A stretch of DNA of 64,000 bases. It comes from Aralia elata (lineage: Eukaryota; Streptophyta; Magnoliopsida; Apiales; Araliaceae). The position numbers were made by a program, and so were the translations under genes. The notes beneath the pieces are model-generated. The model did no database searches, was not told the DNA's origin, and worked only from the letters and a program-made list of their open reading frames with translations. This document shows positions 37,010-49,298 of the stretch, in pieces (positions within the stretch are counted from its first letter, which is position 1; each line of letters starts with the position of its first letter). The stretch is from the NCBI GenBank assembly GCA_034770075.1, contig CM068380.1:31930005-31994004 (forward strand), in the 5' to 3' direction.

Positions 37010-37990
37010 GGGTTAATAAGTATTTAACCGTTATTAATAGTAATTAGAAGTAATACTATCGGATTAACTATTAGACATTTTTGAAATAATAATACACTAA
37101 TAAAATAATTATTACTTAATTATTATTTAATAATAATTAAGTAAAGTTAATAAATTAATTTTTATTATTATTGATCATTAAATAATAAATAAACACAATA
37201 AGTATTTAATTATTTAATAATAATTAAGTATGAGTATAAGTAATAAAATAATAATTATTTATTATTTACCAATAAAGATAATAAATATTTAATTATTATT
37301 TAATTAATATTAAATAATAATTAACTATGAACGAGGTTAACAAATAATTATTTATTATTTATCCATAAATAGTAAATAAAGGTAATAAATATTTAAGTAT
37401 TATAATAATTATGTATAGTAAAGTTAATAAATAATTATTTATTTTTATCAAATAATAATAAATAAAGATAACAAATGTTTAGTTATTATTTGATAATAAT
37501 TATGTATGAATAAAGTTAGTAAATAATTATTTATTGTGAATAAATAAGATAATAATTACTTAATTATTATTTATATATTAAATAATAATTAAGTGTGTTA
37601 ATAAAGTAATTAGTTATTATCAATAAATAATAAATAAAGATAATAAGTATTTAATTATTATTTAATTAATACTAAATAATAATTAAGTATGGGTAAAGGT
37701 TAATAAAGTAATAAATAAAGATAATGAATATTTAATTATTGTTTAATTAAATGATAACTAAGTAAGAGTAAGGTAAACGAATTAATTATTTATTACTTGC
37801 AATAAATAAGGTTAATAATTGCCTAATTATTATTGACTTGACAATAATCAGGTATGAGTAAAATTAATTAATTATCTATTATTTGTCATTAATAGATAGA
37901 ATAGTCACTTAACTAGTATTTGGGTACTATTAAACCATAATGCACTAATAATTTATTATTTTATGTTATAAATAATAAATTGGATTACTA
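37010..37990. repeat. AT-rich array of TTTAATAATAATTAAGTA-type units in C LTR
   Basis: Phrases such as TTATTTAATAATAATTAAG recur about every 80-120 bp with decay. Many are self-complementary (AATTATTATT with AATAATAATT). The 3' LTR copy is 53620-54600. Confidence 0.75.
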
Positions 37991-39154
37991 ATCAATAATT
38001 GAAAATAAGTAAGGGTACTATTTGAACACCCAAATGAACAATACTAGTTGTTTAAAATAATAGCTAGAGGCCATTAAATCGATTTCTGTTTAGCTAATGA
38101 TTAGATAGTAGTTAACTGTATATGGTGAATTGTTTACCTGCTAAATAAATAGCATAAGTGAGGGTATCGATATACAGTTATGCAATGCTAATGGATAAAC
38201 CGACTTTATCAACTGATAGGTTATCCAAGATCAATTAGTTAAAGCTAAAATTTATCTATAGCTGAGCAAACAGGCAAGTCATCTTACTCAACTTTTACAT
38301 TGAGCAAGTCCTTTATATCGAAACTTTAACTGTTGCAAGTTTCTTTTCATTCGAGCAGGCTACTATCGTATTGTAGCTTGAGATTTTATTCTAAGAATGC
38401 TCAAGTGGTTTAATTAATTTACAATTATCCCACATCTATGATATTATTGACAATCGCATTCGATGCATTTGAATTCGTACATTTATTAAAGTTCCGAAAT
38501 TCACGAACTATTCATGATTAAGTCTGAACCCTTGTTTGGTCAGGCAAGTGTGTGAGAATTTATGCATACACATAGCGTACGCGAGGCTGATCCCCTCAAG
38601 TACTTATTCTGTAGCCAGTAACCAGAGGGTCAATTAGCTATTGACTCCTTTGGAAGTTATTGTTCAAAGTCTACTTGACTATCAATTGTTCTAAAAGCAA
38701 TTATTGTTCTTGCTTCTGGTAATTATATTGTTGAATTCCCTTTCTATATTCCCTTCATCATGATATATCCTTTATTGTTGTACTTCAAACTTGTTGAGCA
38801 AACTTGTTGCTCATCCTTGCTATATCATGACTTTCATTGCAGCTAAACCCGAGACATCCGAAAAGGGCAAGGGTAAAGAAAAGATGAAGTGATAGGCTTC
38901 ACGTAGCTGATTTTACTTTATGTTTAGTTAATTATTATAAATGTAATTTAAACCCTGATATTTATTTGGGGTACGGATTTGTGTTAAGTATTTAAGGTTA
39001 TTGTATCTTAGGACTAGTAACACCTTTGTAATGAACAACATATGTTTATTATATTCCGCATCTTAGATACCATATGTTGTTAGAGGTGAATGTTTGTATT
39101 GGATAGTGATGACCAGATCCGGGTAGTTGGAGACCCGAATTTGGGGGCGTCACA

Positions 39155-39185
39155 GGTTGGTATCAGAGCTATAGGTTATAAACTT
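39155..39185 (+). other. Primer binding site and leader hairpin, element C
   Basis: TGGTATCAGAGC begins at 39158. AGGTT-ATA-AACTT (39173-39185) is the counterpart of the B hairpin with one G-T pair. Confidence 0.85.
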
Positions 39186-39398
39186 TAGGATCGCTAAACC
39201 TAGGTTATGACCTTAGTTTTAAACTCGTATTGAGTACGCTAGGATATGAATCAAGGAGATTCGAATAATGGCCTTGTCTGGGGGTGGATTGTGGAAATCT
39301 GCCAAGCCGAGTTGTACATGATAAAATATCATTTCATTCTATCAATGAACGTATTTTATTATGATACTGACATTTGTTGTCTCTATCTGTGTTATAGG

Positions 39399-40012
39399 AT
39401 GGCCGACATTGGAGGGACCAGTGGAGTCTAGGAGGAGGTATTCACAGATATACCTGTGGTTACCAAGCAGTTAGTGGGCTACGCACCTGTTTCCCCAGAG
39501 GTACCATTGGATGGGCCCGAACCAGAGGAGGACCCAGAGACTGACAGTGATGAGCCACCTGCTTATGTTGATGGCATGGGCTCTACTGCGGATGATATCA
39601 TAGAGGGATTGACCAGTAGGAACGAGGAGCTGGAGGGAGGGGGTTTTTATTTATAGCTCATCTGGAGGAGCAGAACCAGACCCACCAGATCACGGAGGAT
39701 CAGTATAGGGAACTCGCTTATCAGCTGGAGCATGAGTTGGGGATGGTGAAGGTGCAGCTGCAGGGTTATGAGACCTCAACGCAGCAGATTGGACCACTGC
39801 TACATCAGATGGTGGCCCGGAACGCTGAGCTGAGGGAGAAATTGGAACAGAAGGACATGGAGATCGCCCATCTGAAGGCCAAGCAGGAGGCCATGAAGTT
39901 CGATTTTGGGCTGGAGACTGCTGAGAGGATGCGGGTCAGAGATGCTTGGGTCAGAGAGGCGAGGAGAGTTGATCAGTTGGAGGACAGGCTTGAGGCTGGA
40001 GCTGTGAAATAG
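39399..40012 (+). pseudogene. Element C leader ORF (acidic and coiled-coil), broken
   Basis: The ATG at 39399 follows CTCTATCTGTGTTATAGG, an acceptor-like sequence. MADIGGTSGV is followed by a TAG at 39429, then an acidic Pro-rich part (PEPEEDPETDSDEPPAYVDG). A frameshift lies near 39650 in a run of G and T. The second frame reads AHLEEQNQTHQITEDQYREL and continues as a long heptad-rich coiled coil ending EDRLEAGAVK. It is the counterpart of the leader ORF of B. Its role is unknown. Confidence 0.7.
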
Positions 40013-40554
40013 AGACTCTGGGATTGGCTTTAGATACAGCCTATAGGAGGCCTCAGACTAAGATGGGAGAGTTTAGTCGCTCGGTTCGTCGCCGAGTCAT
40101 GTGTGTTGCACTTTCTTTTGGTCAGTAGGCACGGATCTGTCACGACATGTAGTGACGTGCTAGGATGATTGTCTTGTCTGTTTTAGGGCAGTAGGTCCCA
40201 CTTTTTGTTAGGTTAGGGACATGATTATGATGTGAACCTTTATATCTTGTTACATGATTGGGGTAGCAGTTGAACCCCAACTCTTGTCTGATATGTGGGA
40301 TGGTCAGTTATAATTCCCCACTTTTGTCTCAGGGGAATGGCTAATGATTGGTAGGGCACGCAGTGGTGCATTTATAGAAGTATGCCACAGGTTTAGTCTT
40401 TGTAACAAAACAGTGGTATATAAATATAAATGCAGTTGTTATTTAAATCAAGTGTGCTTGATAGATGTTTCTGCTCTTAATTGCTGATTTCAATGCTATA
40501 TTGTGTAAAATATAAAACTATAGGTAAAAGTGAGCGGTTTTCCTGTATCAAATC
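40013..40554 (+). other. Spacer between leader ORF and gag, element C
   Basis: T-rich, no coding resemblance. GGGGTAGCAGTTGAACCCC near 40260 is an imperfect inverted repeat. Confidence 0.6.
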
Positions 40555-42318
40555 ATGTCGCCGAGAGGAAGACCCCGTAACCAGCGGGTCGAAGAGTCAG
40601 AAAGTGAAGTTAGGGACCAACCCAATCCAATGAGGATGTTTGCGGAGATGCTGGCAGAAGCCATGCAATCAAGACCGCCACCTGGAGGAACCCAACTAGC
40701 AACCGAGCCAGCGCATCATTTGGCCAATTTTAAGGATTTCAAACTGGTCGGACCACCCGAGTTCAAGGGAACTCTTAACCCAATAGAAGCACAGACCTGG
40801 ATAGAAGAGATAGAGAAGGTCTTCGATGTCGCACGAGTGGCCGAAGAACAGAAAACAGGATTTGCCACTTTCATGCTGAAAGGCGAGGCTAACTATTGGT
40901 GGAAGGCCAATAAGGGACAAGCAGGTGAGGGAGTCATTTCGTGGGAAAGATTCAAAGAGCTATTCTTCGAAAATTACTTTCTAGAGAATACACAGCAGGA
41001 CATGAAAGTGAAGTTCCTGGAACTGAAGCAGGGGAATATGACTGTTACCGAGTACGCGGCAAAGTTCAATGAGCTGGCCCGATTTGCCCCACATCAGGTG
41101 GACACCGAGGCCAGGAAGGCGAGAAGGTTTGAGTTGGGACTGAAACCATGGGTACAGAAGTCAGTCGCAATATTGAAGATTAAGAACTTCTCGGAACTAC
41201 TGGAGAGAGCTATCATTGCGGAAGGAGGCAATGAAGCGGTGGCACGGTTCAACCAAGATAGGAAGAAGAGTCAGGAGGTTGCCAAAGCGGGGAACAACGG
41301 AGGCAGCAACCCCAATAAGCGCAAATGGAATGAAAGCCAATCGTTCGGGAGCAATAAACCCGGAGGAGAGGCTAAGAAAAGTGGGAAGTGCAACAACTGT
41401 GGGAAGAATCACTCGGGGGAGTGCATGAAGGGAAAAAGTGTTTGTTACCGATGCGGACAACCGGGGCACATGGCTCTGCAGTGTCCAAACAAGAAAAAAG
41501 GAGGATGTTTCTCTTGTGGATCACTCGACCACCAGATTAAGGACTGTCCGAAGAGGAAGAGCGATGTCGGGAGTGGCAACCGGAGCAACAACAATAGCGG
41601 GACTAACAACCGGTTGAGCTACGGTGCACTAACCAGTCAAGCCAACAGGCCAACAGCCCGCACATTCAACATGGCCGTTCAGGATGCAATGGAATCCAAA
41701 GACGTGGTGTCAGGTATCATTCCAATCAATGATATAAATGCATATGTGCTATTCGATTCAGGTGCTACCTGCTCTTTTGTTTCCGAAGAATTTTCTAGTC
41801 AGTTAAACTCACCTCGTGAAAAGTTAGAACACCCTATAAATGTAGAAGTAGCAAACAAGGAAATTATTCCCGTAGAATGCATTCATAGGAACTGTTGTGC
41901 TGAATTGCGAGGAGTTAAGCTCAATGTGGACCTAATACCAATTCGACTGGGAAAGTTTGATGTAATCCTGGGAATGGATTGGCTATCAATTCACGGGGCA
42001 GTTATTGACTATAAGAAGAAATTTGTACACCTGAAGACTCCTAACAAGTCGAAGGTGGTATTCTATGGTAATAAACCACCAAGACAATCTTGTTGTCTTA
42101 CTATGATGCAAACCAAGAAATTACTTAAGAAAGGGTGCGTATGTTATTTGGCCCATGTGGTTGATACTCGTCAGGTCAGGGATGAGATGAGTCAAATACC
42201 AATCGTGAGAGATTTCGCCGATGTCTTCCCAGATGAGCTTCCGGGACTACCGCCGGATAGGGAAACCGAGTTCGTTATCAATTTGGCACCAGGAACCGCA
42301 CCAATATGGCACCTATAG
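40555..42318 (+). pseudogene. Element C Gag and protease
   Basis: 587 open codons from ATG 40555. The capsid region has FKDFKLVGPPEFKG, ANYWWKANKG and WERFKELFFENYF. Three zinc knuckles begin near residue 279: CNNCGKNHSGEC, CYRCGQPGHMALQC and CFSCGSLDHQIKDC. The protease YVLFDSGATCSFVS is near residue 398, followed by FDVILGMDWL. The frame runs on into FADVFPDELPGLPPDRE at the start of RT. Just before MAPIEMKEL a 19-bp deletion, relative to B (29549-29567), shifts the frame near 42305. Confidence 0.93.
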
Positions 42319-45074
42319 AAATGAAAGAGTTGATGGTTCAACTGCAAGAACTATTAGACAAGGGTTATATCAGACCGAGTGTGTCCCCATGGGGAGCGCC
42401 AGTTCTGTTTGTAAAGAAAAAGGATGGTTCGATGAGGCTTTGTATCGACTATCGGGAGTTGAACAAAGTTACGATTAAGAATAGGTATCCGCTTCCTAGG
42501 ATTGACGACCTATTTGATCAACTTAAGGGAGTGAAATACTTTTCGAAAATCGACCTAAGGACAGGCTATCATCAGCTGAAGGTGAGGCAGGAAGATATCC
42601 CGAAGACTGCATTCAGGACTCGTTATGGGCACTTCGAGTTTCTGGTGATGTCATTTGGATTAACGAATGCGCCAGCAGCATTTATGGATATAATGAACAG
42701 AATGTTCAAGCAGTACTTGGACAAGTTCGTAGTTGTATTCATTGATGACATCTTGGTGTATTCAGAAACAGAGGAGGAACATGTTGAACATTTAAAGATT
42801 GTATTGGAAGCTCTCAGGAGGGAGAAGTTGTACGCGAAGTTTTCTAAGTGTGAGTTTTGGTTGTAGAGGGTGCAATTTCTGGGTCACGTCATCGACAAAA
42901 ATGGTGTTTCGGTGGACCCAGCAAAAGTAGAAGCGGTTATTAATTGGGAGCAACCGAAGACATCAACAAAGATCAGGAGTTTCTTGGGATTAGCGGGATA
43001 CTATCGGAGATTCATTCAGGATTTTTCAAAGATAGCATCGCCGTTGACCAATCTCACCAAAAAAATAGTTAAGTTCGTTTGGTCGGAGATATGCGAGGAA
43101 AGTTTCATGGAGTTGAAGAAGAGACTTAGCCAAGCACCGGTGTTGACCTTACCAGACAACACTGGGGGTTTTGTAGTGTATAGCGATGCGTCACACAAAG
43201 GTCTTGGCTGTGTGCTGATGCAGCACGGCAAGGTCGTGGCGTACGCATCACGTCAGTTGAAGGACTATGAGAAGGGTTATCTGACTCATGACCTGGAATT
43301 AGCTGCGATGGTTTTCGCCTTGAAGATTTGGAGGCATTACCTATACGGGGAGAAGTGCGAGATATATACAGATCACAAAAGTCTGAAATATATCTTCACT
43401 CAGAATGAGCTGAACATGAGGCAGCGCTGATGGTTAGAATTGATCAAGGATTACGACTGTGAGATTCTGTACCATCCGGGCAAAGCAAATGTAGTGGCTG
43501 ATGCCTTAAGCAGAAAAGGCAAGGTGAAATTGATGCAGCTGACAGTTCAAGAGGAGTTGATAAAGGACTTTGAACGTCTAGAACTGGAGGTTAAGTATCC
43601 GATAGAGACGGACAAAAAATTGTTCACCGTGACAGTAGGTCCGATTCTACTGGATAAGATAAAGGAGGCTCAAGAATTTGACGAAGAATGCATTATCATT
43701 AAAAGGCAACTATCGGAAGGAAAAACTTTGAAGTACAAGGTTGACAGCACAGGGTTGCTGAGATTCAAAGGAAGGATCTGGATACCCTACGTACCAGACT
43801 TAAGGGAAGAAATATTACAGGAGGCCCATAATACGAGATTTTCGGTACATCCGGGTAGTACCAAGATGTATCAAGATCTTCGTCAACATTATTGGTGGCC
43901 GCATTTGAAGGGGGAAGTTGCAGAATTCGTCAGCCGGTGTTTAACTTGTCAGCGGGTCAAGGCAGAGCACCAGCGACCGAGCAGATTGTTGCAACCTTTG
44001 GAGATTCCAGAGTGGAAGTGGGAGCACATCACAATGGATTTTTTGGTAGGACTTCCAACAACACAAAAGGGTCTAGACGCCATCTGGGTGATCGTAGATC
44101 GTTTGACCAAGTCTGCCCATTTTCTACCGATCAAGATCAGGTACAAATTGGAGCAATTAGCAAAGCTTTACGTGAAGGAGATAGTATCGCGACATGGAAT
44201 GCCGGTATCTATTGTGTCTGACAGAGATCCGCGCTTCACATCAAATTTTTGGAGAAGTCTACAGGAGAGACTGGGAACACAGTTAAGAATGAGTACGACG
44301 TATCATCCTCAGACTGATGGTCAGAGCGAGCGAACAATTCAGACCCTAGAGGACATGCTCCGGGTAGTTGTGATGGATTTAGGGGGCAGCTGGGACGATC
44401 ACTTGCCCTTGGTAGAGTTCGCTTATAACAATAGTTATCACGCTAGCATCGGTATGCCACCGTATGAAGCGTTGTATGGAAGGAAGTGTCGAACGCCATT
44501 GTGTTGGGATGAAGTGGGTGAACGGAGATTGTTGGGACCAGAATTGGTACAACAAACTGTGGAAATCATTAAAGTAATAAGACAGCGGTTAGTAGCAGCC
44601 CAGGATCGTCAGAAGAAGTATGCCAACTTACATCTTCAGAAGCGAGACTTTGAAGTTGGTAGCTTTGTGTTCTTGAAGGTGTCTCCCTGGAAAGGGAAGA
44701 TCCGTTTTGGGAAGAAGGGCAAATTGAGCCCTAGGTTCATAGGACCTTTTGAAATATTAAGGAGGATAGGCGAAGTGGCGTACGAAGTGGCGTTACCTCC
44801 TGAACTTGAGCACATCCACAACGTGTTTCATGTATCGGTGTTACGTCCATATAAGCCAGACTACAAGCACGTCATTTCCTATGAGCCAATTCAAGTCGAA
44901 AAGGACTTATCGTACGAGGAGATTCCTGTCCAAATACTTGATAGGAAGGAACAGAAGCTGAGAAATAAAATCATTCATTCTATTAAAGTACTCTGGAGGA
45001 ACCGCGCGGTGGAAGAAGCCACGTGGGAAATCGAAGAGAAGATGAGAGAAAATTACCCGCAGTTATTTGAGTAA
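42306..45074 (+). pseudogene. Element C RT, RNase H, integrase and chromodomain, nearly intact
   Basis: One frame with only two stops (42864-42866 TAG; 43428-43430 TGA, probably CGA before). RT: RLCIDYRELNKV, FLVMSFGLTNAPAAFM, VVFIDDILVYS. RNase H: VVYSDASHKGLGCVL and YTDHKSLKYIF. Integrase: the zinc finger H..HPGSTKMYQDL..CLTCQRVKAEH, then core residues in MDFLVGLP, SDRDPRFTSNFW and GQSERTIQTLEDML. Then the GPF motif FIGPFEILRRIGEVAYE, HNVFHVSVLRPY and a chromodomain-like tail (VLWRNRAVEEATWEIEEKM). It ends TAA at 45072-45074. Of the gag-pol copies in the window this is the least damaged. Confidence 0.94.
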
Positions 45075-45084
45075 CCTTAGATTG

Positions 45085-45121
45085 AAATTCCGAGGACGAA
45101 ATTTTTATAAGGGGGGGATGA
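45085..45121 (+). promoter_or_regulatory. Stem-loop and polypurine tract of element C
   Basis: AAATTCCG-AGGA-CGAAATTT (45085-45104) pairs at seven of eight positions. AAGGGGGGGA follows, and the LTR starts at 45122. Confidence 0.78.
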
Positions 45122-46081
45122 TGTAATGTCCAGGAATTTTAAACCTTGTATCACTTTATTTTGATATATGAAATTCATTTTATTTAATTTTACAGATTTA
45201 ATTAGATCCATGAAGGTATTATTATTTAATTATATAAATACATGGTCCGATAATTTTCTTTGCCTTAAAGGGACTCATTAATAGTTTGAATAAATTAGAG
45301 AGTTAACCCTAAGGATTTAATTGCAAGAAAATTTGGGAAGAAAAGTAATAAATGAATTCATTTTACTATTTTCGGATTTAAATAATTCGCATGAGGAATT
45401 ATTGTTGAAATAAATATTATAAATAATTAACTAATTGAAGTATTTAAATTCAATTTAAATATTAGGAGCATAGTGTAATAATTTTAATAAACAAGTTGGG
45501 CTACTCTCTTTTTTTATTTCAGCTGACCCAAAATTTTAATAGGGCTAAGCCCAATTTCCTTTTTATTTCCCTATTAGGCCACTTTCCTATTTAATTCAGC
45601 CGGCTCAACCCTATTGGGTTGAGCCCAAATCCTTTCTAGCCGGATTAAACCCATTCCTTTTCTTTTAGCCAGGTTGGGTCCATTTTAATTGGTCTAATCC
45701 TAATCTACCGGTTGAATTGGGGATAAATCGAGCAACCTCAAATCTTAGACAACCGAGCATAGAGATTCCAAAAATCGACTGGGTGCAGAGCAGGGCTAAA
45801 AACCTATCAGACCCAAGCCCCTCAATCAATCAAACCAAAGCCCTCAATCAATCGGATGAAACGGGACGGGTGGAGAAGGACCGGCGGTATGACGAGGAGC
45901 GAGCGACCGACCGAGCAATCATCGTTTGGACCAAGAGTTCTAGATTTTCGGCGAGTTGGCCGGTGAGGACGCGTGGCTCAAGGTTCTGCCGGCGAGTCAC
46001 AGTTGGCGTGATGAGGCTTGAGGTGGACCGACGTCAGCCACTCCCTCCTCCCATTGGTTCTTGACTGACCTATTAAGGTAA
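45122..46081 (+). repeat. Element C 3' LTR, left part
   Basis: Copy of 34967-35925 up to the E insertion. Only scattered mismatches to the 5' LTR are visible. Confidence 0.95.
46077..46081. repeat. Target site duplication of E, left copy (GGTAA)
   Basis: Repeated at 52535-52539 directly after E. The empty site in the 5' LTR of C reads AAGGTTATACCC near 35928. Confidence 0.95.
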
Positions 46082-48018
46082 TGATGAGTGTGTTTTATAT
46101 ACACAAATTGGGTACTTTTAGCCTTAATAATTTGCAAGTCTTTAGCTATTTCGTTTGGTTTTATGTGTTTTCATCTTATTGTTATGTAATATAGTTTTGT
46201 ATTACTTTTATATGTATTTGTGTGCTTTTATGTGTTTTTACATTGTTTTGTAGGTATTGAAATAAAGGCCCCTTGAATCGATGCGTTTTTGGCTTGAATC
46301 AAGCATTCCCGCTGCTTGTTTCTCCATTCGACCCATGATGCAATCCGAATCTCTCAAACCTCAAAGAACGAAAGTTGTAGAGTTTTATCTTAGCTTTCTA
46401 GAACATCCGGAATCATCGAATTTGAAGTTAGTATGAGAGAGTTATGGTCATTTTACCATCGGATTTTGCATGACTTTTACACAGCAGTTGCTTCGGGGCC
46501 ATTTTGAGCCTTGCTCCGGCCATTATCTCGTTGAGCTCCAGTTATGGAAGTTGTAGAGCTACTTCTTATCTTTCCATAGCCTACTTAATCGCCTTAATCC
46601 GAATTCGGACGAAGAAGTTATGGCCATTTTACCAACAGACGTCGAAACTGATTCGGGCAGCAGAAGTGAGCTCGCCGGGGCGAGAATTTCATGCACTATT
46701 TCCCTGCCGGGGCGAGATCCTCGCCTAGGCGAGCCGCCGGGGCGAGAACCCCCTGGATGCACTTCGGATTTCGCGATTTTTGGCCAATTTTTGATATCTA
46801 AGCTAGGGTTTTCATATACCCATCTGATATAACACAAAGGGGGCGGCTAGAACTCTATACTAACTCATTCTAACACCATCTAACACTTCTAACATCAATT
46901 CTAGAGAGAGGGAGGCTTCCATAAACATCAAATTAAGAGGAAAAATCTGCAATACAAGGCAATTTTCAGCAAAGTCCAAGGAACAAGAAGAGCAAGGAGT
47001 ATCAAATCTTGAAGGAAAGCTAGAGAACAAGAATCAACCCATCAAGCAACCATTGAATATCTTCCTAAGGGGTTTTATCATTCTATCTCTAGTATTCTCT
47101 TCTTAATTTGTAATTCTATCATAATGTATAGATCAAATTTGATGTTTATTGTAATTCCCATGAACTAGAACTAATTTTCTAAGATTTCAATGGAACCCAA
47201 TACATAGTTTGAATTGAATGCTCTCTCTTTAATGTTGGTTAATTATTTGTGATTGGATATCATAATTTGTGCTTTATATATTAATTACCTAGCTAGTAAT
47301 TACCTTGGGAACTTATATGGAATTGAGAGAGGAAGTATAGGTTGAGACCTTGTTATGATATCATGTGAAAATTAGATATTCCTATGGGTAATTTATGAAA
47401 TTAAGTGACGTGTGTTTTATTTATTACCCTCATGAATGGATAATTTGATTGTATTTAGGATAGACATATACCTAAATACCACATGTATCCATTTGAGAAT
47501 CATGCTTAATGATTTCCATTGCGAAAGTTGGTAATTGATAGGGTGATTAATGAGATTTGGTGACACGTGTCTTGTTGATTATTCTTGATATTGGATTCTT
47601 GCTAGTGTGTAGAATAGAGATATTTATACACCGCATTGGGAAATACGTATTTGACCATCGAGAGAGGCTTGTATATACTTGTAAATTCTCGGATAACAAT
47701 CCTTGTGATTTAACTAGTTGAAAAGAGAGAGTTAGGATATTCAAGTGAAGTGTTGGGGGAAATTGTGATCTTAGACTTGTTAATATTTGATTTCATTATC
47801 TTAAAGCTTTCCATAGTTCTTTGATTATTTGTTATCGTTATTAATGCAAAACAACAAAAACAATTGTCATTTGTTTAAATAAGATTGAAATGATAAAAGA
47901 TTAGTACTTGGAGAAGACTAGTAATAATTCCTCGTGGGATCGATACTTTACTTACTCTTTATTACTTGTTGACCGCGTATACTTGCGCGTAAATTGTCGT
48001 TATATAAATCGGACAACA
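46082..48018 (+). repeat. Element E 5' LTR (1,937 bp)
   Basis: It starts TGATGAGTGTG and ends CGGACAACA. It carries CTCGCCGGGGCGAG at 46671-46684 and the fully palindromic CTCGCCTAGGCGAG at 46720-46733. Confidence 0.96.
46671..46746. repeat. GC palindrome cluster in the LTR of E
   Basis: CTCGCC-GG-GGCGAG, a decayed TGCCGGGGCGAG, CTCGCCTAGGCGAG and CGCCGGGGCGAG stand within 76 bp. The 3' LTR copy starts at 51185. The word is shared with the LTR of element I. Confidence 0.85.
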
Positions 48019-48020
48019 AG

Positions 48021-48042
48021 TTTTTGGCGCCGTTGCCGGGGA
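48021..48042 (+). other. Primer binding site of E
   Basis: TGGCGCCGTTGCCGGGG, a few bases after the LTR end; Athila-type, usually assigned to tRNA-Asp. Confidence 0.85.
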
Positions 48043-48177
48043 ATTAGTTTTCTAGTGTTTTTCCAATATTAGTCATAATCAAATTAGTCTTAATTTAAAC
48101 TTGTATATAAATTTGTTTTTAGTTTATTTTATCATTTATTTTTCTGTTTTAATGTTTTATTCTTTGCAAGGTACACC

Positions 48178-49254
48178 ATGGATGACTTTGTTGATCAATG
48201 GCCGTATATGAGTATGACTCAACCAATGGAAACTGGGATTGATGGACTCAATGCACTCTCTGAATTGTCATCACAATTTGAAACACTATCGAGGAAGTTG
48301 GATGCTTTAGTAGTAGAGAGCACTCAAGGTATAACAGTTACTTGTGATTATTGTGCTGACAATCATTCGAGTCATCAATGCACCGTCAGTTTTGGACCGG
48401 TACAATACGGTGGTGATTACCTCAACAACTATGCTTATCCCGATTACCACCAAGATTTGGGGTATCACCCAGATTCTACATGGAGCTACAATTATGAAGA
48501 TCAATATTATGCTCCAAATCTAACATATACACCAGAATTCTCATGTCCACCTCCTATTCAAAAAGATAAGATGTCAAACTTTGAGGAACTTGTGACCAAG
48601 ATCATGGCTTCGAAGGAGGAGATGTTGAAAAGTCAGGAAATATCAATTCAAAATCTTCAGAATCAGATTGATCAAATGTTCAAAACTTTGAACAACTGTC
48701 CTCAAAATAGTTGGTGTTATGACATGGATTCCGAGACTTATGGTGAGCCCGAGTCAAATCTGCAACTGGATGAGCCACGAGAGATAGAAATAGAGGAGAC
48801 AATTGGGGATAAGGTTAACACAATCGACGAAGAGATTTATATGAGTTCAAACGAAGATGAGTCAATTGTGTTAGTGCCCCAAGTGCCTTCTCCACCAAAG
48901 CTCAAGGATTCGGGCAGTTTTGTAGTACCGTGTCCACTTGGTAGTCATTTCTTAGGCGAGGCTCTATGTGACGATAGAGCTAGTATGAATGTGGAACCAT
49001 GGTGTGAGGACATAGAGGTCCATGAGGAGAAAACCGATGGTTCTATTGTGTTTGTAGAGCTTCAATTCAACATTCCATCCATAGACACAATGGAACAATC
49101 ACCTAGCATTCTGCAGTGCATAAATGAGAATGTATCGAACAGAAACAAGCTCGGTGTACTTGAAACAATGACCCTTACTGAGGAGAAGCCCTCAAATATT
49201 ACATGGCTATCAAAGGATGGTGGGTTCCTCAATTATCGAAGGGGAATTGGATAA
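48178..49254 (+). CDS. Element E Gag-tail/protease-remnant protein (358 aa, open)
   Basis: The ATG at 48178 gives MDDFVDQWPYMSMTQPMETG. The capsid part of Gag is missing. What remains is, in order: SELSSQFETLSRKLDALV (like the MAAMAKKIDSLSESKAKS segment of D); one zinc knuckle CDYCADNHSSHQC with the same CX2CX3HX4C spacing as in D; a Tyr-, Asp- and Pro-rich stretch; a coiled-coil-like segment MLKSQEISIQNLQNQIDQMF matching D; an acidic stretch; and the protease start PPKLKDSGSFVVPC. In this remnant the catalytic-motif region reads ALCDDRASMN where D has CLCDLGASIN, so protease activity is doubtful. About 120 residues of unclear origin follow. No stop interrupts it. It could bind element RNA in trans-packaging, but that is inference. 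Confidence 0.75.
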   Translation: MDDFVDQWPYMSMTQPMETGIDGLNALSELSSQFETLSRKLDALVVESTQGITVTCDYCADNHSSHQCTVSFGPVQYGGDYLNNYAYPDYHQDLGYHPDSTWSYNYEDQYYAPNLTYTPEFSCPPPIQKDKMSNFEELVTKIMASKEEMLKSQEISIQNLQNQIDQMFKTLNNCPQNSWCYDMDSETYGEPESNLQLDEPREIEIEETIGDKVNTIDEEIYMSSNEDESIVLVPQVPSPPKLKDSGSFVVPCPLGSHFLGEALCDDRASMNVEPWCEDIEVHEEKTDGSIVFVELQFNIPSIDTMEQSPSILQCINENVSNRNKLGVLETMTLTEEKPSNITWLSKDGGFLNYRRGIG

Positions 49255-49298
49255 AAGCAGGGAGTTAGTCAGGCCGAAGACTTTAAAACAAGCGCTTC

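Larger units (their letters stand above)
34967..39154 (+). repeat. Element C 5' LTR (4,188 bp)
   Basis: It starts TGTAATGTCCAGG and ends GGGGGCGTCACA. In order it has an AT-rich U3, a block with repeated GGGTTGGG/CCCAA words (35330-35530), a TATA-like site near 35955, a (GA)n run at 36008, an AT-rich array (37010-37990) and a U5 similar in plan to B. A 118-bp piece present in the 3' LTR (55168-55285) is missing at about 38560. The break falls on a TTAT direct repeat. Confidence 0.95.
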
